Shown here: one piece after another, positions 34,921-41,975 of the stretch | Layout of the letters: every line of letters begins with the position of its first letter | Numbering within the stretch: the stretch's first letter is position 1 | Assembly: GCF_038630985.1 (NCBI RefSeq) | Contig: NZ_CP152049.1 | Location: 4,173,501 to 4,237,500 of the forward strand | DNA from: Paenibacillus sp. FSL H8-0548 | Lineage (GTDB): Bacteria; Bacillota; Bacilli; Paenibacillales; Paenibacillaceae | Length of the DNA stretch: 64,000 bases | Direction: 5' to 3' | Position numbers and translations under genes: made by a program | The notes under the pieces: generated by a model | What the model was told of the DNA's origin: nothing | The model's database searches: none | Seen by the model: the letters and a program-made list of their open reading frames with translations, nothing else

Positions 34921-35816
34921 TATTCGAGCTCTTCATCGCCAGCAGCCTTCTCGGCGATTTCCATTTCCATCACCTTGAGCAGTCCGTTTAACTCTTCGAG
35001 CGTCGGCTTCTCACCGGCAACTTTGCAATTAGCTTGCATGTAAGCGGCCTGCGCATCTTTATCAGTAACGCCTAGTGCCTTAAACGCTGTTGATATCTTC
35101 TGCCGAACCTGTGCCGTTTCGTTTACCTTGGCAGCAGCAGGAGGAGACTCAATCTCTCTCGGTTGCCCCTGCACTTCATCAGCCTCTGCTGTAATGTCGC
35201 GGCGTACATAGGACTCTGGAGCGCTAGAAGCGTTATCTGCGTTGATATATTCATCCTCAGCTACCTCGATGCCGAATTGACGTTTGAATGAACGTTTGAT
35301 CGCATGCTTAACGATCATGTCATCGAAATAATCCTTCCACATACTGCCGTTACGGCCTTTCAGAAGGTGCTCAACTTGATCGTTCGTAATGATAACCGCC
35401 ATGTTCGGAGTGCCTTCGCGGTACGATACGCAATAAGCCCCAATCGTTTTACCGCGCTGTAATGTTTTAATCTTGTGAATTGGTTCGCCAGTAACTACAT
35501 CAATTTCGAATTCGTCATTTTCCTTGACCTCAGAAGCTATAAAGCCTTTATACTGCGAGTTCTTCTTGGCGAGAGCGACGATGCCTTCAACAGCTATTTG
35601 AATGCTCATGACCGGGCCATCCTTGCCGTTGTAGGTGATGCAATAAATCTGATTAAGGAAAGGATTAAGACCTGAACTAGCACAAGTCTGAACGAACAGA
35701 GCGAACTGCTCATTGCTTGTACCTTTCGCGATCGTGCCTTTCAGTGTTTCTAATTCGTTCTGAGTGAAGTTTCCGACAAGTAACTGCGTGTTTACAGGAG
35801 CGATTGCTTTTGTCAT
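34920..35816 (-). CDS. Bet/RecT-family annealing recombinase
   Basis: Protein of 298 residues. The signature LFVQTCASSGLNPFLNQIYC, MSIQIAVEGIVALA and VKHAIKRSFKRQFGIEV matches phage single-strand annealing proteins of the lambda Beta group. It anneals complementary strands in phage recombination. The C-terminal 90 residues are a low-complexity linker and small helical tail. Confidence 0.88.
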   Translation of the reverse strand: MTKAIAPVNTQLLVGNFTQNELETLKGTIAKGTSNEQFALFVQTCASSGLNPFLNQIYCITYNGKDGPVMSIQIAVEGIVALAKKNSQYKGFIASEVKENDEFEIDVVTGEPIHKIKTLQRGKTIGAYCVSYREGTPNMAVIITNDQVEHLLKGRNGSMWKDYFDDMIVKHAIKRSFKRQFGIEVAEDEYINADNASSAPESYVRRDITAEADEVQGQPREIESPPAAAKVNETAQVRQKISTAFKALGVTDKDAQAAYMQANCKVAGEKPTLEELNGLLKVMEMEIAEKAAGDEELE

Positions 35817-36196
35817 TAGTTCTCATCCTCCAAATTTAGAATCTTCATTACATATGTCAGGGCATCTCTTGCGCCTAAATCGTAAGATGAATTTAGTGTG
35901 AAATTTTCTGCAAAGCCCAAAATTTTCACTTTATCGTTAACTGATACATGTGTAGGGGCGAATTCAGCAGCCGTCCTCATTGGCCTAGGTGCATCTAATA
36001 ACTTGACGTAGATTAACTCATCAATCGCATTTCGGATGCTCAAAGCTTCCGAAACATTCAACGTTTTAGGGTTGAAATCGTGAAACGGAAATGCAAGCCT
36101 TATAAATAGCTGATTGCCTATGGTGTCCGATTGAAGAATGAGACAATCTTCTGTCCGAAAGGGCTCAACTGATCCGATAACTACTGTTTTAATCAC
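35816..36196 (-). CDS. Hypothetical phage protein
   Basis: Protein of 126 residues between the SbcC-like and Bet genes, coupled to both by overlapping start and stop codons (GTGA, TAATG). No family recognised. Its position suggests a part in recombination. Confidence 0.6.
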   Translation of the reverse strand: MIKTVVIGSVEPFRTEDCLILQSDTIGNQLFIRLAFPFHDFNPKTLNVSEALSIRNAIDELIYVKLLDAPRPMRTAAEFAPTHVSVNDKVKILGFAENFTLNSSYDLGARDALTYVMKILNLEDEN

Positions 36197-37737
36197 ACCT
36201 TCACCCCATCCACTTCGATTTGCAAATCTTGATCGTGAACAGCCCGACCTGTAATCACCTGGTCATATGCTGCGATAGGCCCTGTATACTCTCCGATGCC
36301 ATCGATAAACACCGGCGTTATGAGGTCCGACTGCTTGAATAGGACCTCTGTCAGCTCCAATCCCGCGCCGATCTTCTCCCCTGCGGAAAGGGTAATATAA
36401 TCCTTGCCGTCCTTCTGAACGCTGAAATCGGGTTCATACTCTTTACGAGAAGCTACATATTTAAACAGACGAATCGAAAGGGTTGTAAACTTGGATTGAA
36501 TCTCAGAAGCTTGCAGTTCAGCTTCCTTTGCCCGAAATGCTTTGATAGCGTCTATGATAAATGTAGATTCTCGAAGGCTGGCAAGTGTTGATTCCTCAGT
36601 TGCTTCGGCTGCCGTAACCTCTGCTGCTAGACGCGTGCGCTCTTGGTGTTCACGAATTTTGCGTTGCAGTTCTTCGTACTTCTCATTGATTTCTCGTACC
36701 TTCTCCTGCTGCACAGAAACATCAATCCATTCAGCTTCATTGAAGGCCATGCGTGCCTCATTTCGCTTTTCTTTTAGGGCGGCGAACGTTACTCGATATA
36801 ATTCAATTCTCCGGTCCTTATCAGCTTTAACAGCCTCGACCGACTCATCTCGTAAAGACTGCTCACATTTAGGGCAAGTATCCTTAATAGCCTCGTCTCT
36901 GAGCTTAGGCCATGCATCAACCGTATCCTTTACTTGCTGTTCGAGTTGTTGCAGCCTGACCTCTAATGCTTTGTGGTGGGAATTGATTGAGGACGCATCT
37001 ACAATAACTTTACTTTCTCGTGCGACATCCTCTTTCAATGCAGCGGCTTTTGATTCCATTTCAGAAATATCAGAAGGGGCTTCTGTAAGCCGACCGAGCA
37101 TTTCATTAAGCTTCTTAACAGCACCTACCGCCTCAGTGTGTGCCTTGTCCAGCTTTGGCTTTGCATCCTTATGTTTTGTTTCCAAATCGTTAACGGAGTT
37201 CTTCTTCGTGAGTTCAGCCAGCTTATCAGCTTGTAACTTGTCCATGCCTTGAAATACTGTTTTATTTAGCGGCGGAGTCACGCCCTGCATCAACAATGCG
37301 CGCTGCTTGGCCCAATGTAAGCCAAAGAAGAATGCCGGGAAGTATAAGGACATGAACTCCTCTTGCGAGAAGAGGGACGCGACTGCGGCTTCATATTCCT
37401 TCGCGGGCCGCGGTATGTCATTTACATAGAAGCTGTTTGTCTTGCCTGCTATCTCCCGAGCAAACTTGTATTCCGTGCCGTCGACCGAAATCAATATAGA
37501 AGCGAAAACCCGATCGTATTTATAATTGCTTGGACGTGGACTGTTTTTGGCTGAAGTGTAATCAGCGCCGAGCAGATCCTTGCCCCAAAACACCCATATA
37601 GGAGCGGTACCGATGGAGGTCTTACCTTCACCATTACGACCGGATAATGCCGTTACGTTGCCGTAGTTGACCGTCTTGGAACGCAGTCCGGCGAAGTTCT
37701 CGACTGCTGTTTCGATGAAGCGAACTCTCTTTGCCAA
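36193..37737 (-). CDS. SbcC/Rad50-like ATPase with zinc hook
   Basis: Protein of 514 residues. Walker A GRNGEGKT (33-40), a long coiled coil, a CPKC zinc hook (C288, C291), a second coiled coil, and a C-terminal signature TLSAGEKIGAGLELT with Walker B PVFIDG. It is a half-size SbcC. No SbcD nuclease follows; the nearby MBL enzyme or exonuclease may be its nuclease partner. TTG start after GGGAGG. Confidence 0.85.
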   Translation of the reverse strand: MAKRVRFIETAVENFAGLRSKTVNYGNVTALSGRNGEGKTSIGTAPIWVFWGKDLLGADYTSAKNSPRPSNYKYDRVFASILISVDGTEYKFAREIAGKTNSFYVNDIPRPAKEYEAAVASLFSQEEFMSLYFPAFFFGLHWAKQRALLMQGVTPPLNKTVFQGMDKLQADKLAELTKKNSVNDLETKHKDAKPKLDKAHTEAVGAVKKLNEMLGRLTEAPSDISEMESKAAALKEDVARESKVIVDASSINSHHKALEVRLQQLEQQVKDTVDAWPKLRDEAIKDTCPKCEQSLRDESVEAVKADKDRRIELYRVTFAALKEKRNEARMAFNEAEWIDVSVQQEKVREINEKYEELQRKIREHQERTRLAAEVTAAEATEESTLASLRESTFIIDAIKAFRAKEAELQASEIQSKFTTLSIRLFKYVASRKEYEPDFSVQKDGKDYITLSAGEKIGAGLELTEVLFKQSDLITPVFIDGIGEYTGPIAAYDQVITGRAVHDQDLQIEVDGVKV

Positions 37738-37743
37738 AGAAAT

Positions 37744-37935
37744 CTACCTCCCATTCGTGAAACGTTGAAATTTAATGCCGTAGTACATCCGAGCCTTGCG
37801 CTCGCGGCGGCTTAAGATGCTGCCATAAACCTTTTTGATTTGTTCAGAGACGTATGAGACGCCGATCGTACCAGGCTTATAAGGGCTCTTTTTGCCTCTC
37901 GAGCGAAGCTTGCGTTGTAATGGATTATGATTCAT
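37744..37935 (-). CDS. Small basic phage protein
   Basis: Protein of 63 residues, very basic (LQRKLRSRGKKSPYK, SRRERKARMYYG). It may bind nucleic acid. ATG follows GGAGG by nine bases. No family recognised. Confidence 0.55.
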   Translation of the reverse strand: MNHNPLQRKLRSRGKKSPYKPGTIGVSYVSEQIKKVYGSILSRRERKARMYYGIKFQRFTNGR

Positions 37936-37966
37936 GGATAATTACCTCCAATTAAATGATTTGTGG

Positions 37967-38034
37967 TACACTAGCTTTGAATAATTTGCTTGTGGCTCTA
38001 ACGCGACGGCCATCGCTGTTAGGGCTTTTCCTTT
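37967..38034 (+). ncRNA. Candidate short antisense RNA / plus-strand hairpin
   Basis: An extended -10-like TGGTACACT (37964-37972) is followed 15-20 bases later by a strong stem GGCTCTAAC / GTTAGGGCT with inner CGA/TCG and then TTTTCC. This could make a short plus-strand RNA opposite the early operon. No -35 is evident. Alternatively the hairpin serves minus-strand transcript folding. Confidence 0.25.
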
Positions 38035-38299
38035 AGAATGGTAATTCGTCTGAGACCGTGTAATTAGGGGTTTCGTCATCATCGACTACGATTGTCTTGT
38101 AGGTTACTACGACTGGCATGTACTCAACATGTACAATCGCTTCGCCATCTTCGTCTAGAATGTGATATTCAGAGCCGTGCCTACATACATATTTTTCAAT
38201 TCGATTTACGACCCGCTCATCAACTTCATCGCCTACTGTATAGGTCTGCTGCTGGTTTTGGCCAACTGTGATTGATTGGATAACTGTTTCTCTTTGCAC
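38033..38299 (-). CDS. Hypothetical phage protein
   Basis: Protein of 88 residues, acidic and beta-rich by look, ending in YTVSDELPF. GTG 38299 is nine bases from AAAGGAGG; an earlier GTG overlaps that site. No family recognised. Confidence 0.55.
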   Translation of the reverse strand: MQRETVIQSITVGQNQQQTYTVGDEVDERVVNRIEKYVCRHGSEYHILDEDGEAIVHVEYMPVVVTYKTIVVDDDETPNYTVSDELPF

Positions 38300-38377
38300 T
38301 GTTTTCACCTCCTTTAAAGCTCAAAATGCCGTTTTTGGCAAAAAATAATAAGGGTACGTGATTTCGCGTTGGCGGAA

Positions 38378-38518
38378 TCAAGCCCAATCCCTCCAATACC
38401 CCTGCTGCCAGCCATCAATAAACTGCTCCAGCGTAATTCGATACAGGTGCCAAATCTTTTGACTAACAAACCAATCAGCTAGATAATCAAGCAGCTCGTC
38501 CGATATGCGGTTAGACAT
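38378..38518 (-). CDS. Small hypothetical protein
   Basis: A frame of 46 codons rich in Trp and Tyr (SDELLDYLADWFVSQKIWHL, QFIDGWQQGYWRDWA). Its ATG overlaps the stop of the gene before. No family recognised. Confidence 0.5.
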   Translation of the reverse strand: MSNRISDELLDYLADWFVSQKIWHLYRITLEQFIDGWQQGYWRDWA

Positions 38519-38678
38519 AGCGACTCATTGCAGCCTGCGCCACAACCATCTTGTTTAACTGGATAAGTGACTGCTTACGTACAAAGGCAGCGATCTTAGG
38601 GCGACCAGCGTCTGTTAAACGCTTCTCGAATTTTGCTAAGACAAGAAAGTTTTCGCGGTGCTTATTTAGCTTGTTCAT
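38511..38678 (-). CDS. Small basic hypothetical protein
   Basis: A frame of 55 codons (MNKLNKHRENFLVLAKFEKR). AGAGGA lies about nine bases before ATG 38678; an ATG at 38687 is too close to it. Likely helical and nucleic-acid binding by charge only. Confidence 0.5.
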   Translation of the reverse strand: MNKLNKHRENFLVLAKFEKRLTDAGRPKIAAFVRKQSLIQLNKMVVAQAAMSRYV

Positions 38679-38695
38679 AGAGCTCATCCTCTCGA

Positions 38696-38860
38696 TTAGA
38701 TTAGCCCCACATCGCCACGTGTGCGGTGTCCGAGTGGAAGCCGACGATTAACGTACCGTGTAGCTGAGCGATGCTGCGATGGGCGCGTGGTGTCTTTTGG
38801 GACCATGTACTCGTAATATTCGGCAGGCCATGCGCCACCTACTTTAGAGATGTAGTACAT
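38696..38860 (-). CDS. Small hypothetical protein
   Basis: Protein of 54 residues starting at ATG 38860, eight bases after GGAGGTG. It overlaps the end of the previous gene by 22 bases. Rich in Arg and Tyr; function unknown. Confidence 0.5.
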   Translation of the reverse strand: MYYISKVGGAWPAEYYEYMVPKDTTRPSQHRSATRYVNRRLPLGHRTRGDVGLI

Positions 38861-39054
38861 GCCGGAGCACCTCCGTGTGGCTGAGCCTTCATCTCTGCCA
38901 TGAGCGTCTGCATTGCCGTATCGAAAGCAGGCCAATCTCCCATCGGTGCGACTTCGATAGACGCAGGTCCGAGATTGATTAACGCCTCTCCAAAAGTTTT
39001 GGTATCGCGCTTTGCTGCGGCAATCATCTTTGCAGCAATTTCAGCTGTTGTCAT
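38839..39054 (-). CDS. Small hypothetical protein
   Basis: Protein of 71 residues (MTTAEIAAKMIAAAKRDTKT) with AAAGGAG before the ATG. Helical; function unknown. It follows the antirepressor gene. Confidence 0.6.
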   Translation of the reverse strand: MTTAEIAAKMIAAAKRDTKTFGEALINLGPASIEVAPMGDWPAFDTAMQTLMAEMKAQPHGGAPACTTSLK

Positions 39055-39071
39055 AGTGCTGCTCCTTTCTT

Positions 39072-39872
39072 CTAATAAAGTGGAAGAGAGTTTTCCTTTT
39101 CCTTGGCAAGCAGTCCAACCAAAATTTCATTGAACTTGTCCAGAACACCCATGCGCACCATTACATCAATGCCGTTCACCTTCTGTTTGAGAGTGCTAAC
39201 CGCGTAAAATTTACCCGTCTTATCGAAGTAAGCATCATTGATACGGACACGTTCATTTTCAACTCGCTGCCGAACGTCGATGCCGTGCTTAGCCTGCATG
39301 ATGTCGTAAATGCGGTTATACACTTCGTTATGGCCTAACCGAGTCCAGCGGACGTATTCGTCAACTCGCTTGACAACTGCTGTGTGATTAGGTGCTGCGG
39401 TTAAGTTGGTGGTCAATGTATCGACACGGGATTTAACTGCTTCAAGCTCCTTCCTATCCTCTGCTTGCTCAAGTTGCGTTCTAGCAACGCCGTCGAATAT
39501 GGTTTTGAACATCTGCATTTCAGGGCTGAGTAGAGATGTATTGATGGTTTGCTGTTTATATCGTTTTTCAATATCGATGAAGTATTTACGAGCTTTGCTG
39601 CCCTGCTCGTTGTTCTCAACCATACAGAGTTCCTTAGCCATATCGAGCTTTAAAACATAATCAATCGATTTGCCACCGCTTTCTAAAATTTTAGAAACCG
39701 TTGCGTAATCATCGTTTTCAGCGAATCCATATTTAGTGATTCGGTTTTTTATCCAATCAGCGAATTTAGAACTGACATCCAAAAACTCATGAAGCTCGCG
39801 ACCGTCAACAACCTTCTCGCCTGCATCAGTTTCATATATAGGCAGCAATTCATTTACGATTAACTTCTTCAT
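39072..39872 (-). CDS. Phage antirepressor (AntA + ORF6C-like)
   Basis: Protein of 266 residues. The N-terminal AntA domain reads VVDGRELHEFLDVSSKFADW and MAKELCMVENNEQGSKARKY; the C-terminal part resembles ORF6C or KilA-C domains. Antirepressors bind and inactivate phage repressors. A LexA box at 39937-39950 lies 65 bases upstream, so DNA damage would raise its synthesis. ATG 39872 follows GGGAG by six bases. Confidence 0.85.
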   Translation of the reverse strand: MKKLIVNELLPIYETDAGEKVVDGRELHEFLDVSSKFADWIKNRITKYGFAENDDYATVSKILESGGKSIDYVLKLDMAKELCMVENNEQGSKARKYFIDIEKRYKQQTINTSLLSPEMQMFKTIFDGVARTQLEQAEDRKELEAVKSRVDTLTTNLTAAPNHTAVVKRVDEYVRWTRLGHNEVYNRIYDIMQAKHGIDVRQRVENERVRINDAYFDKTGKFYAVSTLKQKVNGIDVMVRMGVLDKFNEILVGLLAKEKENSLPLY

Positions 39873-39936
39873 TTTCATCTCCCTTTCGTGTAGTGGTGAT
39901 ATTACTTGTAACATCACTAACCTAATAAATGTAAAC

Positions 39937-39950
39937 AGAACACACGTTCC
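39937..39950 (-). promoter_or_regulatory. LexA (DinR) box before the antirepressor
   Basis: AGAACACACGTTCC matches CGAACRNRYGTTYC at 13 of 14 positions. It stands about 10 bases downstream of a perfect TATAAT (minus strand, 39960-39965), so bound LexA would cover the transcription start of the antirepressor. Confidence 0.7.
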
Positions 39951-39955
39951 GTTGC

Positions 39956-39970
39956 GCTAATTATATTAGC
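39956..39970. promoter_or_regulatory. Palindromic operator GCTAAT-TAT-ATTAGC
   Basis: Perfect six-base arms around TAT overlap the TATAAT of the antirepressor promoter. Nearby are other inverted pairs (GTGAT...ATCAC around 39888-39916; GATATAT...ATATCG around 39998-40013). A phage repressor or the Cro-like protein may bind here. Confidence 0.5.
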
Positions 39971-40025
39971 GGTGATATAATCCTATTTGTGAGATGGGAT
40001 ATATCGTAATATCGCTATTAAGCTA

Positions 40026-40259
40026 TTAGTTCGCAAGGTCTTGAAATACATCATCAACAGTTGTGTTGAAATATTTAGCAACTTTGAATGCGAATGTGAT
40101 CTCAGGATTAGATCGGCCGCTTTCTAGTTCACGAACAAAGCTTTCGGTAATATCAAGCACAATGGATAAAGAGCGTTGAGTTTGTCCATATTGTAAACGT
40201 AATTCCTTAAATCGATCACGTTTTATAATAGTACGAGGGGCGGCTTTTCTTCGAGCCAT
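40026..40259 (-). CDS. Cro-like XRE regulator
   Basis: Helix-turn-helix protein of 77 residues (RFKELRLQYGQTQRSLSIVL, DITESFVRELESGRSNPEI). Divergent from the CI-like gene and first in the early operon, the place of Cro. GGAGG site upstream of ATG. Confidence 0.82.
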   Translation of the reverse strand: MARRKAAPRTIIKRDRFKELRLQYGQTQRSLSIVLDITESFVRELESGRSNPEITFAFKVAKYFNTTVDDVFQDLAN

Positions 40260-40299
40260 ATAACATACCTCCTTTCGTATTTATTTGCATATTACTTGC

Positions 40300-40345
40300 G
40301 GACTTCTAAAGCACATCCATAATATAGCATGGACTTTTAAAGTCC
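40300..40345. promoter_or_regulatory. Repressor operators between cro and cI
   Basis: GGACTTTTAAAGTCC (40331-40345) is a perfect 15-bp palindrome. GGACTTCTAAAGCAC (40300-40314) is a degenerate copy 31 bp away, about three helical turns. A weaker third copy with TTCTAAA lies at 40376-40390 by the cI start. These are the likely CI/Cro operators. Confidence 0.75.
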
Positions 40346-40389
40346 GTCAATGGGTTTTCAAAATATATTTATTCGAGGTGTTCTAAATC

Positions 40390-40779
40390 ATGGCTGAGGA
40401 CAATAACATGAGTAAGTTGACCGGCGAGAGAATTCGTGCGTTACGCAATAAATCGGGGCTGTATCAAGCTGATCTAGCGGAGAAGCTGGGTGTCGTTCGC
40501 GAAAACGTATCTAAATACGAGCTCGGCAAGGTCACTCCTCCAAGCAACGTTCTTAATTCATTGGCTGATTTGCTGCATACTTCTACTGATTATTTGCTTG
40601 GTAAAACAGAAAACTCCACCCCTGTTGATCCAGAGATGGAGTTGAATAAAGATATCGAACTTTCAGACAGTCAATTATTAGAAAAATACAACTTCAAAGT
40701 TGATGGTCAATCCATTGATGAGGAAACGATTAAAAGGATTCTTGATTATCTACGAGCTGAGAAACGACTGAAAGGCTAG
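40390..40779 (+). CDS. CI-like repressor (XRE), no peptidase domain
   Basis: Protein of 129 residues: a helix-turn-helix (GERIRALRNKSGLYQADLAE, RENVSKYELGKVTPPS) and a short C-terminal part typical of ImmR-like repressors (LLEKYNFKVDGQSIDEETIK). There is no S24/LexA peptidase, so it cannot self-cleave on DNA damage. No ImmA-type protease gene is adjacent. GAGGTG lies nine bases upstream of the ATG. Confidence 0.82.
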   Translation: MAEDNNMSKLTGERIRALRNKSGLYQADLAEKLGVVRENVSKYELGKVTPPSNVLNSLADLLHTSTDYLLGKTENSTPVDPEMELNKDIELSDSQLLEKYNFKVDGQSIDEETIKRILDYLRAEKRLKG

Positions 40780-40794
40780 TCGTTTCTTTTTTTT
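40761..40794 (+). terminator. Terminator of the CI-like gene
   Basis: GAAACGACT (40761-40769) pairs with AGTCGTTTC (40778-40786), followed by eight T residues. It overlaps the end of the coding sequence. Confidence 0.93.
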
Positions 40795-40955
40795 GATTAA
40801 CTAAACCAAGGACAACGCTTCTATCGCCGATTCCTAATCGTTCAACATACAATATTAAATCAACTTCTACTTTGCCTATGACACTCACTCCCAGTTGGTG
40901 TATTATGGTTACATACTTATGTTACTACTATAACATCTTTTCCATTTTTATTCAC

Positions 40956-40969
40956 CGAACATACGTTCT
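40956..40969 (+). promoter_or_regulatory. LexA (DinR) box before an XRE gene
   Basis: CGAACATACGTTCT matches the Bacillus SOS consensus at 13 of 14 positions. It lies 40 bases upstream of the small XRE regulator at 41009. Confidence 0.7.
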
Positions 40970-41008
40970 TAATTTTACAAACAACTACCAACATGAAAGG
41001 AGATCAAA

Positions 41009-41245
41009 ATGGCGTTCCTTCTTGGGGAATGCCTGTTACTCGATGTGCTCAAAAAGAGAGGTATGAAACGAGCTGCTTTCGCAGGAAAGATGGATTGTTC
41101 ACGCGCCTTTGTGACTCAATTAATACGCGGTGAAGCTTATATGTCACTTGAATTCGCTATTAATGCAGCTCACCTCCTTGAGTGTCAAGTGACCGATTTT
41201 TATGTGCTAAATATCGGTAAGAGACGGAGTAACAGGAATGAGTAG
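41009..41245 (+). CDS. XRE-family regulator
   Basis: Protein of 78 residues with a helix-turn-helix (MKRAAFAGKMDCSRAFVTQL, IRGEAYMSLEFAINAAHLL). AAAGGAG site upstream. Its promoter region holds a LexA box and it follows the CI-like gene. It could be a second repressor or an SOS-made modulator; target unknown. A short hairpin GAGTAG/CTACTC follows the stop. Confidence 0.72.
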   Translation: MAFLLGECLLLDVLKKRGMKRAAFAGKMDCSRAFVTQLIRGEAYMSLEFAINAAHLLECQVTDFYVLNIGKRRSNRNE

Positions 41246-41272
41246 ATTTTCTACTCACCCTCGAGATTTTTG

Positions 41273-41287
41273 TTAAGTACTACTTAA
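41273..41287. promoter_or_regulatory. Palindrome TTAAGTA-C-TACTTAA
   Basis: Perfect seven-base arms around one base in the 130-bp gap between converging genes. Possible protein-binding site; role unknown. Confidence 0.4.
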
Positions 41288-41375
41288 CGAATGCCATCAT
41301 TGTATAATTATTTTTCGAGAATTGCTGTCGCTTAATGTCGAATAATAATTTGTAAAGATTGACAATAGAAGCTCC

Positions 41376-41975
41376 TTATTTAACAAACCTCTGAACCATC
41401 TCTTCTGCCCCACCTTGAAAAACTTTAAATGATCGCATCCCAACATCAAAACGTTGTGCCCCAACGATCCAAACATAAGGAAACACTTTCTTCAGCTGCG
41501 GCTGCCACTCTGCTTTTTCCCATTCGCCAGTCAGATAATGTTGTTCGTATCTATTCATTTTGTCGATGATCATCTTCTCTGTGAACGCACTGTTCTGGAT
41601 CTCAATATAAAACGGCGCCCCTTTCCATATAGCGAATGCATCAGGCTCTGGCAGTCCCTTCCCTCCTATCTTCGGTTCGACTTGAAAGATACGAGGCGCT
41701 TCGTGCCGGCGCAACTGCTTAAAGAAGTCGGCAATCGCTAAGAAGTGCCCTATCTTTTGTGAGTCCTTCTTAATGCTATGCTGCGGGAAGTATAAGTACT
41801 TACGACGTTCTTTCGACACAGTTACAAGCCCCTCCCTCCGTAACCGCAGCAACGTCTTATTAGCTTCCGTAATCGGATTTTTGACATGACCATAATGGAG
41901 CTCCGCTACATCGTCGCGCGTTAAGCAGCGGAACCTTTCAAGGTCAGCAACAATAGCTTTATCCCGCGCAATCAA
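41376..41975 (-). CDS. Replication-relaxation family protein
   Basis: Protein of 199 residues. The N-terminal winged helix (ADLERFRCLTRDDVAELHYG, TEANKTLLRLRREGLVTVSK) and central part (EPKIGGKGLPEPDAFAIWKG, with a PD-(D/E)xK-like look) fit the replication-relaxation family found on plasmids and phages. TTG start overlaps the FtsK-like stop. It forms a module with the FtsK-like gene. Confidence 0.75.
   Translation of the reverse strand: MIARDKAIVADLERFRCLTRDDVAELHYGHVKNPITEANKTLLRLRREGLVTVSKERRKYLYFPQHSIKKDSQKIGHFLAIADFFKQLRRHEAPRIFQVEPKIGGKGLPEPDAFAIWKGAPFYIEIQNSAFTEKMIIDKMNRYEQHYLTGEWEKAEWQPQLKKVFPYVWIVGAQRFDVGMRSFKVFQGGAEEMVQRFVK

Noticed and set aside
36542..37252. Plus-strand frame of 236 codons opposite the SbcC-like gene
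   Set aside because: Serine-rich shadow of the coiled-coil coding strand; no ribosome site, no domain.
38696..38935. Longer start for the 54-residue gene
   Set aside because: The upstream part overlaps the previous gene in another frame, and GGAGGTG before ATG 38860 defines the start.
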